Part shown: positions 1-8,825 of the stretch, one piece after another
How positions within the stretch are numbered: position 1 is the first letter of the stretch
Layout of the letters: each line of letters starts with the position of its first letter
Source of the DNA: Neglectibacter timonensis
GTDB taxonomy: Bacteria; Bacillota; Clostridia; Oscillospirales; Acutalibacteraceae
Length of the DNA stretch: 64,000 bases
Direction: 5' to 3'
Assembly (NCBI RefSeq): GCF_900048895.1
Contig: NZ_LT160640.1
Span: 372,001-436,000, forward strand
Program-made: the position numbers and the translations under genes
The notes under the pieces: model-generated
The model's input: the letters and a program-made list of their open reading frames with translations, nothing else
Told to the model about the DNA's origin: nothing
The model's database searches: none

Positions 1-230
1 GTCAGTTCGCAGGCAGAGCAGACGCCGAACTCTTCAGGCATGCACATGGGCAGATTCAGCGCTGCGGCTTTCTGCATACGTGCAAACTCTTCCTTTCTGC
101 GTTCAAACAGAGCCGGAGGGGAGAGGCGCAATAAATGCTCGGTACCATCCGCCTCAGTCACATGGTATTTACGGTCTCCGGACCAGCCTTTCTCAATGAG
201 CTCTGCTGAAGAAAAAGATAGCGATTTCAA
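1..230 (-). CDS. Aminoglycoside phosphotransferase-like kinase, N-terminal part (truncated by window edge)
   Basis: The reverse strand encodes a protein start containing ELIEKGWSGDRKYHVT followed by LLRLSP and, further on, NLPMCMPEEFGVC. This is the N-terminal lobe pattern of APH-type small-molecule kinases common in Firmicutes: a helix, a glycine-containing nucleotide loop, then the strand with the ATP-contacting region. The catalytic lobe lies off the left edge, so substrate cannot be judged. I chose a TTG start at 230 because GGAAAGAGTGGAAG precedes it; an in-frame ATG at 269 lacks a ribosome site. It is divergent from ydcF. Confidence 0.6.
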   Translation of the reverse strand, partial: MKSLSFSSAELIEKGWSGDRKYHVTEADGTEHLLRLSPPALFERRKEEFARMQKAAALNLPMCMPEEFGVCSACEL

Positions 231-354
231 GGTTCTTCCACTCTTTCCTGTTGGATGGCTTCTATTCATTATAAAGCATGTGGACAGAAAGGGGAAGCCT
301 GCAGTTTTCCTGTCCTTTTTTCGGAAAAGGGTGTACCGGGTGGAGCAAATGTTG

Positions 355-360
355 TATAAT
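355..360 (+). promoter_or_regulatory. Likely -10 box for the ydcF-pyr cluster
   Basis: A perfect TATAAT lies 38 bases before the ydcF start. The matching -35 region about 17 bases upstream (TGTACC) is weak, so the assignment rests mainly on the -10 box and position. Confidence 0.45.
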
Positions 361-398
361 AACGGAAAACAGATCGCAAATGCGGGGAAAGGAGCTCT

Positions 399-1169
399 AT
401 GAAACGTCTCCGAAGTATTTTAAAGGGGATTGGAATGGGCCTTTGTGTCCTGGGATTTCTGTGGTTCTTAATGCCGTTGCTAAAAGGCGGAACCGGTATT
501 GGCATGATGCTCGGTGTAGCCGTTTGTGTGCTGGGCTTCTTGTTGTTGCTTGGTTACCGGTTGCTGAGCCGGAAGGGCAGCTGGCAGCGGATAGCGGTTC
601 GTGTGGTATCGGTCTGCTATGTGCTTGGACTTTGTTGGTGTGGCTATCTCACTATATTGATGAGTTCGGCGCAGAGCCGGGTACCTCCGCCCGGTACGAA
701 TGTAATGGTCCTGGGGTCACAGGTGTATGGCATCGAAAAGATGGGCGTCAGTCTTACCAAAAGAGTGGAACGTGCCAGGGAATACCTGGCGCAGAATCCA
801 GTGGCAAACTGTATTGTCACCGGCGGGCAGGGCAGCAACGAACCCTGTGCGGAGGCGGAGGCAGAGCGCCACGCGCTGATTCAGATGGGTGTTTCCGAAG
901 CACGCATTTTTGTGGAAGACAGGTCCAGCAATACCCGGGAAAATATGGTTTTTTCCAGGATTGTTGCGGAAGAAAATGGTCTTGGAACAGAAATTGTCAT
1001 CGTCACGCAAAGCTTCCACATGTATCGGGCGCTGATGCTGGCAGAAAATGCCGGGTTCAATCCTTACGCCTTGGTGGCGGATACCGATCCTGTGCTGTTC
1101 CCCCTGTATTACGGCAGGGAGCTGTTATCCCTTACAAAATGGAACTTGGAACAATTGTTTTTGGAATAG
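399..1169 (+). CDS. YdcF/SanA family membrane protein (DUF218)
   Basis: This 256-residue protein has three hydrophobic segments in its first ~90 residues and then a DUF218 domain: NVMVLGSQVYG, a TGGQGSNEPCAEAEA stretch, SSNTRENMVFS and IVIVTQSFHMYRA. These are the usual conserved blocks of the YdcF/SanA/ElyC family, which is linked to envelope integrity but whose reaction is not settled. AAAGGAG sits just before the ATG. It ends 15 bases before pyrC, so co-transcription with the pyrimidine genes is likely, though no functional tie is evident. Confidence 0.85.
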   Translation: MKRLRSILKGIGMGLCVLGFLWFLMPLLKGGTGIGMMLGVAVCVLGFLLLLGYRLLSRKGSWQRIAVRVVSVCYVLGLCWCGYLTILMSSAQSRVPPPGTNVMVLGSQVYGIEKMGVSLTKRVERAREYLAQNPVANCIVTGGQGSNEPCAEAEAERHALIQMGVSEARIFVEDRSSNTRENMVFSRIVAEENGLGTEIVIVTQSFHMYRALMLAENAGFNPYALVADTDPVLFPLYYGRELLSLTKWNLEQLFLE

Positions 1170-1184
1170 AAAGGAGCGCTGTCT

Positions 1185-2465
1185 TTGCGTAGTTTGATCA
1201 AACGAGCCCGAATTGTTGACCCCGCCTCGGAAAAGGACTTTCTAGGGGACCTCTATTTTTCAGAGGGAAAGCTTACGGCTATAGGGGAGGATCTGTTTCA
1301 CATGGCAGCACAGGCGGATGAAATATTCGACGCCAATGGTTTGATTGCGGCCCCAGGCCTGGTGGACATGCATGTACATCTGCGTGATCCGGGCTTTACT
1401 CAAAAGGAGGACGTCTTTACCGGCTGCCGCGCCGCCGCCGCCGGAGGAGTGACCAGCCTGCTTGCCATGCCCAACACCAGGCCTGCTATGGATACGCCGG
1501 AAACCGTGCGATATCTTCTGGAAAAGTCGGAAGGGGCAGATGCCCATGTGTACACGGCTGCCTGTATCACCAAAAATTTGGAAGGAACAGAGCTGACAGA
1601 GCTTGAAGCTCTGCGGGAGGCGGGGGCTATCGCCTTCAGCGACGACGGCAGGCCTGTTGTGGATACCCGCTGCCTGCTGGAGGCATTGAAACGCGCTCCG
1701 GAATTGGGAATGACTGTTACCGCTCACTGTGAAGACCTGTATCTGGCAGCTGGAGGCCTAATGAACGAAGGAATACTATCCCAGAAACTGGGGATACCTG
1801 GAATTCCTTCCGCTGCAGAGGATTGCGGGACAGCCCGGGAGATCGCGGCCGCCGCTTCTGTGGGGGCGCCTGTTCACATTTGCCACGTGAGCACCAAAGG
1901 CTCTGTAGCCTTGATCCGGGATGCCAAACGCAGAGGCGTCAAGGTAACGGCGGAAACCTGTCCGCATTACCTGTTGCTGACGGAGGAAAGCCTGGCGAAG
2001 CAGGATGCGGATTACCGCATGAATCCTCCCCTGCGGACAGAGGCGGACCGCCAGGCCCTTCTGGAGGGCTTGAAGGACGGCACCATAGATGCGATTTCCA
2101 CTGACCATGCCCCCCACACGCCGGAGGAGAAAGCTGACTTTGGAAAAGCGCCTAATGGTTCTATTGGGATGGAGACCTCTCTGGCAGCTTCGCTGACTGC
2201 TTTAGATGGAATTTTGACGCTCAGCCAGATTGTGGAGAAAATGAGTTGGAATCCAGCTAAGATACTGGGGATTCCTGCGGGCACGCTGAAGTTGGGTGCG
2301 GACGCGGACGTTGTGCTGTTCGATCCAACGCTGGAATGGGTGGTCAACGAGAATGCCCTGCACGGGAAGAGCAGGAACACCCCCTTCAAAGGGATGCATC
2401 TGAAGGGGAAGGTAATAGCCACGTTTTTACAGGGGCGTAAGGTCTTTGACGCCCGCCGGCAGTAA
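1185..2465 (+). CDS. pyrC: Dihydroorotase
   Basis: Dihydroorotase interconverts carbamoyl-aspartate and dihydroorotate in UMP synthesis. The 426-residue protein has the amidohydrolase metal site DMHVHLRDPG near residue 60, HCED and HVST ligands in the middle, and ISTDHAPHTPEEK near residue 305, all as in class I (PyrC/AllB-like) dihydroorotases of normal length. The start is TTG with AAGGAG eight bases upstream. Its place ahead of pyrF, pyrK and pyrD supports pyrimidine synthesis over allantoinase. No PyrR-type attenuator was seen upstream. Confidence 0.95.
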   Translation: MRSLIKRARIVDPASEKDFLGDLYFSEGKLTAIGEDLFHMAAQADEIFDANGLIAAPGLVDMHVHLRDPGFTQKEDVFTGCRAAAAGGVTSLLAMPNTRPAMDTPETVRYLLEKSEGADAHVYTAACITKNLEGTELTELEALREAGAIAFSDDGRPVVDTRCLLEALKRAPELGMTVTAHCEDLYLAAGGLMNEGILSQKLGIPGIPSAAEDCGTAREIAAAASVGAPVHICHVSTKGSVALIRDAKRRGVKVTAETCPHYLLLTEESLAKQDADYRMNPPLRTEADRQALLEGLKDGTIDAISTDHAPHTPEEKADFGKAPNGSIGMETSLAASLTALDGILTLSQIVEKMSWNPAKILGIPAGTLKLGADADVVLFDPTLEWVVNENALHGKSRNTPFKGMHLKGKVIATFLQGRKVFDARRQ

Positions 2466-2526
2466 GGTTGCAGAACGGACTGTATCTTGATAGAAGCGGC
2501 CAAAGGAAAGGAGACGAATTCTCCAG

Positions 2527-3057
2527 GTGAAATTTGTATTTCCAGGCGCGGCCTACGAGGAAAAGGCAAAAGAGTTTTTTCAGGAATTCCGGACTTCTGG
2601 TTCTTCACTTCACGGTGTGGGCGGTCTGGACCGTTTTCTGGAGACAGGCACTTATGGGCAGTGGCTGCAGAAGGTTTACCAGGATATGGATCTTGCTAAT
2701 ATCCCGGAGGGGAGAGTACCGGCTTATACCTGTTTTTATGTCCGTGAGAGGGATGGATGTCTGGTCGGAATGATCAGCATCCGGCTGGCGCTCAATGATT
2801 TCCTGCGAAAAGAGGGCGGGCACATTGGCTATTGTATCAGGCCTTCTGAGCGTGGGAAAGGGTATGGCACCCAGATGCTTCGAGAGGCTCTGAAATTCTG
2901 CAGGCCTATCGGTTTGAACAGGCTTCTTCTGGTTTGCGACAAATCAAACCTAGCTTCGGCAAAGGTCATACAAAGCTGTGGCGGAATTCTGGAAACGGAA
3001 TGCCGCAGTGAACTCTGCCAAGAGATATTACAGAGATATTGGATTGACAATAAATAG
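2527..3057 (+). CDS. GNAT family N-acetyltransferase
   Basis: This 176-residue protein ends in a GNAT fold. GYCIRPSERGKGYGTQML is the acetyl-CoA pyrophosphate loop, followed by a strand and CDKSNLASAKVIQSCGG, the typical last helix. It resembles RimJ/RimL-like and YjdJ-like acetyltransferases of unknown substrate. The start is GTG at 2527 behind a distant AAAGGAGA; no better start exists. It sits between pyrC and pyrF, 13 bases before pyrF, so it is probably in the same transcript although it has no obvious role in pyrimidine synthesis. Confidence 0.8.
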   Translation: MKFVFPGAAYEEKAKEFFQEFRTSGSSLHGVGGLDRFLETGTYGQWLQKVYQDMDLANIPEGRVPAYTCFYVRERDGCLVGMISIRLALNDFLRKEGGHIGYCIRPSERGKGYGTQMLREALKFCRPIGLNRLLLVCDKSNLASAKVIQSCGGILETECRSELCQEILQRYWIDNK

Positions 3058-3070
3058 AAGGGAATGGAAC

Positions 3071-4012
3071 ATGATGTCAATGGATCGGTTATTGGAAGGA
3101 ATTGCGGCAAAACAGAACCCTACGGTGGCAGGACTGGACCCAAAGCTTGCCTATATCCCGGAGTATATCCTGAAGGAGAGTTTTGAGAAGTACGGAGAGA
3201 CGTTGGAAGGGGCGGCAGACGCACTTCTGGTTTATAATAAGGGTCTGATCGATGCTCTGTGCGATATTGTACCCGCAGTGAAGCCCCAGGCCGCCTATTA
3301 TGAAATGTACGGCTGGCAGGGTGTGAAGGCTCTTGCGGAAACCATCGCCTATGCCCGGGCAAAGGGGATGTATGTGATCACGGACGGGAAGCGGAATGAT
3401 ATTGGCGCTACCATGCAGGCCTATGCATCTGCCCATTTGGGAGTTACTGAGGTGTGCGGGAAGAATCTTTCCGCCTTTGATGCGGACGCGCTGACGGTAA
3501 ACGGGTATCTGGGCTCTGACGGCATCGAACCGCTGCTCTCCGTCTGTGCGAAGGGGGACAAAGGGATTTTTGTGCTGGTAAAAACCAGCAATCCCTCCTC
3601 CGGTGAGCTGCAGGACAGGCAATTGGCTACGGGAGAAACTGTGTATCAGCTGATGGGTGGTAACTGTGAAACTTGGGGAGAAAAGCTGCCCGGTAAATAC
3701 GGCTACAGCGGTGTGGGCGCCGTGGTAGGGGCTACCTATCCCGCTCAATTGGATGAGCTGCGCAAGACTCTGCCCCACACCTTCTTCCTGGTACCTGGAT
3801 ATGGCGCTCAAGGAGGCGGTGCAGACGATGTTGCGCCTGCTTTCGATGACAACGGTTTGGGCGCTGTCGTCAATTCCTCCCGCGGTATTCTCTGTGCCTG
3901 GCAAAAGGAAAAATGCGACGGCGGCGAATATGCCGCGGCGGCGCGGCGGGAGGCCATCAGGATGAGGGATGAGATCGTAGCCCGCATCGGAGAGATTAAG
4001 CTTCCAAACTGA
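3071..4012 (+). CDS. pyrF: Orotidine 5'-phosphate decarboxylase (type 2)
   Basis: PyrF decarboxylates OMP to UMP, the last step of the pathway. The 313-residue length and motifs (VAGLDPKLAYIP, then VITDGKRNDIGATM with the catalytic Lys/Asp pair, and FLVPGYGAQGG at the phosphate-binding loop) match the longer type 2 enzymes. An open frame extends upstream to 2978 inside the GNAT gene, but GAAGGGA just before ATG 3071 and the family N-terminus (MDRLLEGIAAKQNPTVAGLDP) fix the start here. pyrK follows after 24 bases. Confidence 0.94.
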   Translation: MMSMDRLLEGIAAKQNPTVAGLDPKLAYIPEYILKESFEKYGETLEGAADALLVYNKGLIDALCDIVPAVKPQAAYYEMYGWQGVKALAETIAYARAKGMYVITDGKRNDIGATMQAYASAHLGVTEVCGKNLSAFDADALTVNGYLGSDGIEPLLSVCAKGDKGIFVLVKTSNPSSGELQDRQLATGETVYQLMGGNCETWGEKLPGKYGYSGVGAVVGATYPAQLDELRKTLPHTFFLVPGYGAQGGGADDVAPAFDDNGLGAVVNSSRGILCAWQKEKCDGGEYAAAARREAIRMRDEIVARIGEIKLPN

Positions 4013-4036
4013 AGGAATTGATTGGAGAGTGGGGAC

Positions 4037-4801
4037 ATGGGAAGATACGATTCTAAAATCTGCAAATTGAAAAAGACCGAAAAAATTGCATCGGGCATTT
4101 TTGATTTTCTGTTTGAAGCGCCGGATTTCGCCCGGCAGGCGCAGCCTGGTCAGTTCGCCAATATTCGCCTTCCGGGCAGGACGCTGCGCCGTCCCATCTC
4201 GATCTGCGGAATTGACAGGGAAGGCGGGACCCTTCGCTTTGTTTTCCAGATTCGGGGGGAGGGTACGGCGGAATTGGCAGAGTACAAGGCGGGAGACTGC
4301 CTGGAACTGTTGGCGCCCCTGGGAAAAGGCTTTCCCATGGAGCAAAACCGAAAAACGCTTTTGATTGGCGGCGGCATCGGCGTTCCCCCATTGCTGGGTG
4401 CTGCGGCTGAGCTTGGGACTGCGGCGGTGGCTGTATTGGGCTTCCGAAATCGGGAGGCTGTCATTTTGGAAGAGGATTTCAAAAAACTCGGCGCCAAAAC
4501 TTTGGTGGCGACAGATGACGGTTCTTACGGCTTCCACGGGCTGGTTACGGAACTTGCTGCCAAAGAAGAATTCGAAGCGGTCTTTGCCTGTGGGCCTGCG
4601 CCCATGTTGAAGGCGGTGCGGGCCTTGGCGGAGGAACGGCATGTTCCCTGCTTCCTCTCGCTGGAAGAGCGTATGGCCTGTGGGATCGGCGCTTGTCTGG
4701 GCTGCGCCACGCCGCTATTGGATGAAGAGGGAAACCGGTACTACGGCCATGTCTGCAAAGATGGACCGGTGTTTGATGCGTACAGAGTGATTTTGGAATG
4801 A
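4037..4801 (+). CDS. pyrK: Dihydroorotate dehydrogenase electron transfer subunit
   Basis: PyrK carries FAD and a 2Fe-2S cluster and passes electrons from PyrD to NAD+. The 254-residue protein shows the FAD-binding RPISICGID block near residue 55, the NAD-binding IGGGIGVPPLL, and a C-terminal cysteine set (MACGIGACLGC plus a final Cys in HVCKDGP) for the iron-sulfur cluster. ATG 4037 is preferred over an in-frame TTG at 4022 because the GGAGAGTGGGG run precedes it. It abuts pyrD, forming the NAD-linked type 1B enzyme. Confidence 0.93.
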   Translation: MGRYDSKICKLKKTEKIASGIFDFLFEAPDFARQAQPGQFANIRLPGRTLRRPISICGIDREGGTLRFVFQIRGEGTAELAEYKAGDCLELLAPLGKGFPMEQNRKTLLIGGGIGVPPLLGAAAELGTAAVAVLGFRNREAVILEEDFKKLGAKTLVATDDGSYGFHGLVTELAAKEEFEAVFACGPAPMLKAVRALAEERHVPCFLSLEERMACGIGACLGCATPLLDEEGNRYYGHVCKDGPVFDAYRVILE

Positions 4802-4815
4802 AGGGGGAAAACTGC

Positions 4816-5727
4816 ATGGCCAATTTGAAAGTGACTGTAGCGGGAGTGGAATTTGAGAACCCTTTGATTGCCGCTTCCGGAACCTTCGGGTTCGGAAAGG
4901 AATACAGTGAATTTTATCCGCTTTCTGCTCTGGGCGGTGTGTCCTGCAAGGGAATCACCATAAAAGAGCGCCCGGGAAATCCGCCGCCAAGAGTGACGGA
5001 GGCCCCAGGCGGAATGCTCAACGCCGTAGGGCTGCAGAATCCTGGGGTAGATCACTTTATCGAATATGATCTGCTGTGGCTTTCCCGGCAGGGGACGAAA
5101 ATTATCGCCAACGTGGCGGGCAATGCGCCGGAGGACTACTGTGCCACGGTAGAGAAGCTGAATGACACATGTGTGGATATGGTTGAATTGAATATCTCTT
5201 GTCCCAATGTCAAACAGGGTGGGGTACAGTTCGGTACCACTTGCGAGGGCGTATTCGGGATCACAAGCGAGGTGAGAAAGCACTGTGAAAAGCCTCTGAT
5301 GGTGAAGCTTTCCCCTAACGTGACGGATATTTCTGAAATGGCGGTGGCAGCGGAAAGCGCCGGAGCAGATGCTGTTTCCATGATCAATACCCTCACGGGC
5401 ATGCGCATTGATATTCATACGAAAAGGCCGATCCTCCACAACAATACGGGTGGATTTTCCGGTCCGGCGCTTCTGCCCATTGCCTTGCGTATGGTGTGGC
5501 AGACCGCGGGTAAAATTAAGATACCCATTGTGGGGCTGGGCGGCATTTCTACCTGGCAGGACGCGGTGGAAATGCTTTTGGCAGGGGCGTCTGCACTGCA
5601 GATCGGTACGGTGCTCTTTACCGACCCCTATGCCCCCATCAAAATTTGTGAGGGTCTCAGCGAGTATATGGATAAGAATGGTGTCGAAAGCCTGAAAGAG
5701 CTGACAGGGGGAATGCGGCCGTGGTGA
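4816..5727 (+). CDS. pyrD: Dihydroorotate dehydrogenase B, catalytic subunit
   Basis: This FMN enzyme oxidises dihydroorotate to orotate. Motifs include NPLIAASGTFGFG at the N-terminus, ELNISCPNVKQGG with the class 1 catalytic Cys, a lysine in MVKLSPNVTD, and phosphate-binding GLGGISTWQDA. Length (303 residues) is typical. ATG 4816 has AGGGGG upstream; an earlier ATG at 4798 overlaps the pyrK stop but would add an atypical six residues. Its last 7 bases overlap the next gene, consistent with translational coupling. Confidence 0.94.
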   Translation: MANLKVTVAGVEFENPLIAASGTFGFGKEYSEFYPLSALGGVSCKGITIKERPGNPPPRVTEAPGGMLNAVGLQNPGVDHFIEYDLLWLSRQGTKIIANVAGNAPEDYCATVEKLNDTCVDMVELNISCPNVKQGGVQFGTTCEGVFGITSEVRKHCEKPLMVKLSPNVTDISEMAVAAESAGADAVSMINTLTGMRIDIHTKRPILHNNTGGFSGPALLPIALRMVWQTAGKIKIPIVGLGGISTWQDAVEMLLAGASALQIGTVLFTDPYAPIKICEGLSEYMDKNGVESLKELTGGMRPW

Positions 5728-6386
5728 CCACAGTGATCATCGTACGGCATTGCCAGTCTATGGGAAATACCGAGGGCAGGTTTCAGGGCAGGTTTGACGC
5801 GGATGTCACTCCGGTAGGGGAACAGCAAATGGAGCTGCTCTCCCTGCGGTTTCGCAATGAGAAGCTGGATGCCCTCTACACCAGTCCCCTTCTGCGGGCC
5901 CGCAGGACTGCAGAGGCAGTGAACCGGTATCATCAGCTGCAGCTTCAGATCTGCGAGGGACTCTCTGAACTGGACGTGGGAAAGCTGGAAAACAGGAAGC
6001 TTTCGGAGATCGGAGAGCTTTTCCCGGAAACGGCAAAAAATTGGGATCAATCCCCGGATTTATGCGAGTTTCCGGGAGGAGAGACTATGAAGCAGGCATA
6101 CCGCAGAGTCAATCAGGCGCTGGATTGGATTTTGGAAGAAAACCGGGGAAAAACTGTTATGGCGGTTACTCACGGCGGGGTGATCCGGAATCTCTATGCC
6201 AGGGTATGTGCAGACTGCCCGGAGGGAATTCGCCAAAGTGCGGTTTTCGGCAATACAGGGGTGAGTGTTCTGGAAGCAGATGAGGCGGGCCGACTCTCCT
6301 GGACGCTTTTGAACGACCTTTCGCATCTCCCGGAGGAGCTGCGCCGCTCGCCGATAAAATATTCTTTTCACGGGGAGGCCGTATGA
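5721..6386 (+). CDS. Histidine phosphatase family protein
   Basis: The 221-residue protein begins with VIIVRHCQSMGNT, the RH phosphohistidine motif of the phosphoglycerate mutase-like superfamily, and carries YTSPLLRARRTAEAV and VTHGGVIRNL with the second catalytic His. It resembles CobC/PhoE-type phosphatases; the substrate is unknown. The GTG start overlaps the end of pyrD and GGGGGAA lies upstream. Its ATGA overlap with ruvX places it in the same operon. Confidence 0.85.
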   Translation: MVTTVIIVRHCQSMGNTEGRFQGRFDADVTPVGEQQMELLSLRFRNEKLDALYTSPLLRARRTAEAVNRYHQLQLQICEGLSELDVGKLENRKLSEIGELFPETAKNWDQSPDLCEFPGGETMKQAYRRVNQALDWILEENRGKTVMAVTHGGVIRNLYARVCADCPEGIRQSAVFGNTGVSVLEADEAGRLSWTLLNDLSHLPEELRRSPIKYSFHGEAV

Positions 6387-6808
6387 TTATTCTGGGAGTG
6401 GACTTGGGAAAGGTGCGCACTGGACTGGCTGTTTGTGACCGGGGAGAGATGCTGGCATCGCCGGCTGGCGTCATTGCGGAATGCAGCCGTGAACGGCTGG
6501 CCGACAAGATATCTGCTGTTGCAAAGGAGCGCGGCGCGGAGCTGTTGGTGCTTGGGCTGCCGCGAAACATGGATGGGAGCGAAGGAAAAAGCGCTCAAAA
6601 CGCTCGTGAGATGGGAAAGATTCTGGCTGAACGCTCCGGCCTTCCTGTAGAGTTCTGCGATGAGCGGGGTACCACAATAACGGCCCACGGCTTCCTGAAT
6701 GAGACGAATACCCGGGGGAAAAAGAGAAAGGACGTTGTTGACACGGTGGCAGCTACGGTGATCTTGCAAAATTATCTTGAGTATCGTCGCAACATTTCTC
6801 ACAAATGA
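6383..6808 (+). CDS. ruvX: Holliday junction resolvase-like / pre-16S rRNA nuclease YqgF
   Basis: RuvX/YqgF has an RNase H fold and takes part in 16S rRNA 5' end maturation in E. coli. The 141-residue protein starts MIILGVDLGKVRTGLAV with the first catalytic Asp, has LGLPRNMDGSEGKSAQ, then CDERGTTITA with an acidic site. It overlaps the phosphatase by four bases. In many Firmicutes this gene sits next to DUF1292, which is here found 5 kb away. Confidence 0.92.
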   Translation: MIILGVDLGKVRTGLAVCDRGEMLASPAGVIAECSRERLADKISAVAKERGAELLVLGLPRNMDGSEGKSAQNAREMGKILAERSGLPVEFCDERGTTITAHGFLNETNTRGKKRKDVVDTVAATVILQNYLEYRRNISHK

Positions 6809-6810
6809 GG

Positions 6811-6839
6811 TTTACACTTGGATTGTGAAATAGTATAAT
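6811..6839 (+). promoter_or_regulatory. Sigma-A type promoter for degV
   Basis: TTTACA at 6811-6816 and TATAAT at 6834-6839 are separated by 17 bases. The box lies just after the ruvX stop and about 40 bases before the degV start. Confidence 0.8.
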
Positions 6840-6881
6840 TAATACAAATGGCCGTTTCAGGCTGTAAGGAGGAAGCTGAAT

Positions 6882-7751
6882 ATGGGAAACTACAGGATCG
6901 TAACCGATTCCACAACGGATCTGACCAGGGAAATGACGGAAGAATTGGAATTGAAGGTCATTCCCCTATGTTATATTATGGATGGCAAAACCTACCGCAA
7001 TAGCCCTGACAGTGGTATGAAGGAACCGGCCTTTTACGGTAAGCTTAGGAATGGGATCATGTCCACTACCACTCAGGTGAATTCTGAGGAGTTCATTGCG
7101 GAATTTGCCCCTATCCTGGAACAGGGAGAGGATATCCTTTATATTGCATTTTCATCTGGACTCAGCGGCACCTGCCAGAGTGCATTTGTGGCAAAGCAGG
7201 AATTGGAGGAGCGGTTTCCGGGGCGCAGGGTAGAGGTGTTCGATTCTCTATGCGCTTCTATGGGTGAAGGCCTTCTCGTCCACTATGCGGCCACAATGAA
7301 AAAGTCGGGAGCATCCATCGATGAGGTGCTGAAATGGCTTCAGGAAAATGTGCTGAAGCTTTGCCACTGGTTTACTGTGGATGATCTGAATCATTTGAAG
7401 CGGGGCGGCCGTGTATCTACTGCTACTGCGTTTTTAGGTACAATGCTGGGGATCAAGCCGGTTCTTCATGTAGACAATGAGGGCCACCTGATTCCTGTAT
7501 CCAAGGTGAGGGGCAGAAAACAATCGTTGGATGCGCTGGTGAAAAAAATGGAGGAAAGTGCCATCGAGCCTGCCGGGCAGACCGTGTTTATCAGCCATGG
7601 GGATTGCCTGGAGGATGCCGAGTATGTGGCGGAGCAGGTTAAGGCAAAGTTGGGGGTTAAAAAGATTTCCATCAATTTTATTGGCCCGGTGATTGGAGCG
7701 CATTCCGGTCCGGGAACGGTAGCACTTTTCTTCCTCGGAAAGGTCAGATAG
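6882..7751 (+). CDS. DegV family fatty-acid-binding protein
   Basis: DegV (FakB-like) proteins bind a fatty acid and, with the FakA kinase, feed acyl-phosphate into phospholipid synthesis. The 289-residue protein shows the hallmark YRIVTDSTTDLT at the start, STTTQVNSEEF, YIAFSSGLSGT and GAHSGPGTVALFFLGK near the end. GGAGGAAG precedes the ATG. It has its own promoter and is followed by an inverted repeat at 7782, so it is probably monocistronic. Which lipid it binds cannot be told. Confidence 0.92.
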   Translation: MGNYRIVTDSTTDLTREMTEELELKVIPLCYIMDGKTYRNSPDSGMKEPAFYGKLRNGIMSTTTQVNSEEFIAEFAPILEQGEDILYIAFSSGLSGTCQSAFVAKQELEERFPGRRVEVFDSLCASMGEGLLVHYAATMKKSGASIDEVLKWLQENVLKLCHWFTVDDLNHLKRGGRVSTATAFLGTMLGIKPVLHVDNEGHLIPVSKVRGRKQSLDALVKKMEESAIEPAGQTVFISHGDCLEDAEYVAEQVKAKLGVKKISINFIGPVIGAHSGPGTVALFFLGKVR

Positions 7752-7781
7752 AAATATTGTATAGTATCTGGTGACAGTAGC

Positions 7782-7810
7782 GCAGCCGGCCGTGTTCAAC
7801 GGCCGGCTGC
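7782..7810 (+). terminator. Perfect 11-bp hairpin after degV, possible weak terminator
   Basis: GCAGCCGGCCG at 7782-7792 pairs with CGGCCGGCTGC at 7800-7810 over a 7-base loop. Only TTAATTT follows, so termination may be partial; the following GNAT gene starts 24 bases later. Confidence 0.5.
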
Positions 7811-7833
7811 TTAATTTGAAAGGGAAAAAAGTT

Positions 7834-8697
7834 ATGGCTCTTACACTGCAAAAGAAAATCAGAGAGGATACGATGCTGCGGACGGGTTTTTTCTCGTTGG
7901 CAGAGTCTGTTTTTGGGATTTCTTTCCGCGATTGGTACGCTGAAGGAAATTGGACAGACAGATATATTCCCTATGCTCTTGCTGAGAACGGCAGGGTGGT
8001 CTCCAATGTCTCTGTAAACCTGATGGATTTTTCTTTTCAGGGGATGCACAGGCGCTATGTACAGCTGGGCACTGTGATGACGGATCCTGGATACAGAGGT
8101 AGGGGGCTGAGCAGAATTCTGATGGAGGAAGCTATACGGGACTATCGGGAAAAGTGCGATGCGCTCTATCTCTTTGCCAATGAGACGGTTCTCGGCTTCT
8201 ATCCGAAATTCGGTTTCCGACAGGCAGAAGAATGCAGGCTTTCGGTACCGGTGACTCCGGAAAAAGCAAAGCGCAGGAGGTTGGATCTGTCAAAGGAGGC
8301 AGATCGTACGCTGTTTCTTTCCTGTTACCAGAGGTCAAATCCCTATTCTGATTTTGCGATGATTGAAAATCCGGGCTTGCTGCTGTTTCATTGCAGCTTC
8401 CTTCAAGACTGCGTCTTCTATTTTGACGATTGGGATGTGGCCGTTGTGACACAACAGGAGGGGGAAACTCTCACATGCTATGACATCTATGGGAGGGGAG
8501 AGCTTCCGCTGCAAAGGCTTCTGGCTATGTCTGCAGTGCCTGGCGTCCAGAGGGCGGTTCTGGGTTTTACACCGATAGAAACAGAAAATATGACACAAAT
8601 GCCACCGACCGAGGATGATAATCTTTTCCTGCTTGATGGAAAGGAAAATTTATTTTTGGAAAACCGGATGATGTTCCCGCTGCTGTCTCATGCATAG
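7834..8697 (+). CDS. GNAT family N-acetyltransferase (Eis-like long form)
   Basis: The 287-residue protein carries a GNAT domain in its first 160 residues (LGTVMTDPGYRGRGLSRILM is the acetyl-CoA loop, then LFANETVLGFYPKFGFRQAEE) and a C-terminal half seen in longer multi-domain GNATs. ATG 7834 is chosen because GAAAGGG lies upstream; the open frame extends to 7771 through the preceding hairpin. Substrate unknown. Confidence 0.8.
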   Translation: MALTLQKKIREDTMLRTGFFSLAESVFGISFRDWYAEGNWTDRYIPYALAENGRVVSNVSVNLMDFSFQGMHRRYVQLGTVMTDPGYRGRGLSRILMEEAIRDYREKCDALYLFANETVLGFYPKFGFRQAEECRLSVPVTPEKAKRRRLDLSKEADRTLFLSCYQRSNPYSDFAMIENPGLLLFHCSFLQDCVFYFDDWDVAVVTQQEGETLTCYDIYGRGELPLQRLLAMSAVPGVQRAVLGFTPIETENMTQMPPTEDDNLFLLDGKENLFLENRMMFPLLSHA

Positions 8698-8790
8698 AAA
8701 GGTTGGAAGAACGGTCTAATACTGGGAAAGGAACAGTCTAAATCCATAAAATTTGCCAGGAAGTTTTTATGACTTTACAGTTTCTTTTTC

Positions 8791-8819
8791 TTGACAAATG
8801 GTGGAGAAAAGGGTACTCT
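8791..8819 (+). promoter_or_regulatory. Promoter for the mgtE leader transcript
   Basis: TTGACA at 8791-8796 and TACTCT at 8814-8819 have a 17-base spacer. A start near 8826 would give an untranslated leader of about 305 nt before mgtE. Confidence 0.7.
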
Positions 8820-8825
8820 AGATAA

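Noticed and set aside
278-1192. A 304-codon frame overlapping ydcF
   Set aside because: A frame-shifted reading of ydcF; the 399-1169 frame has the DUF218 motifs and ribosome site.
3089-4642. A 517-codon minus-strand frame
   Set aside because: It is the antisense shadow of pyrF and pyrK, which have clear motifs.
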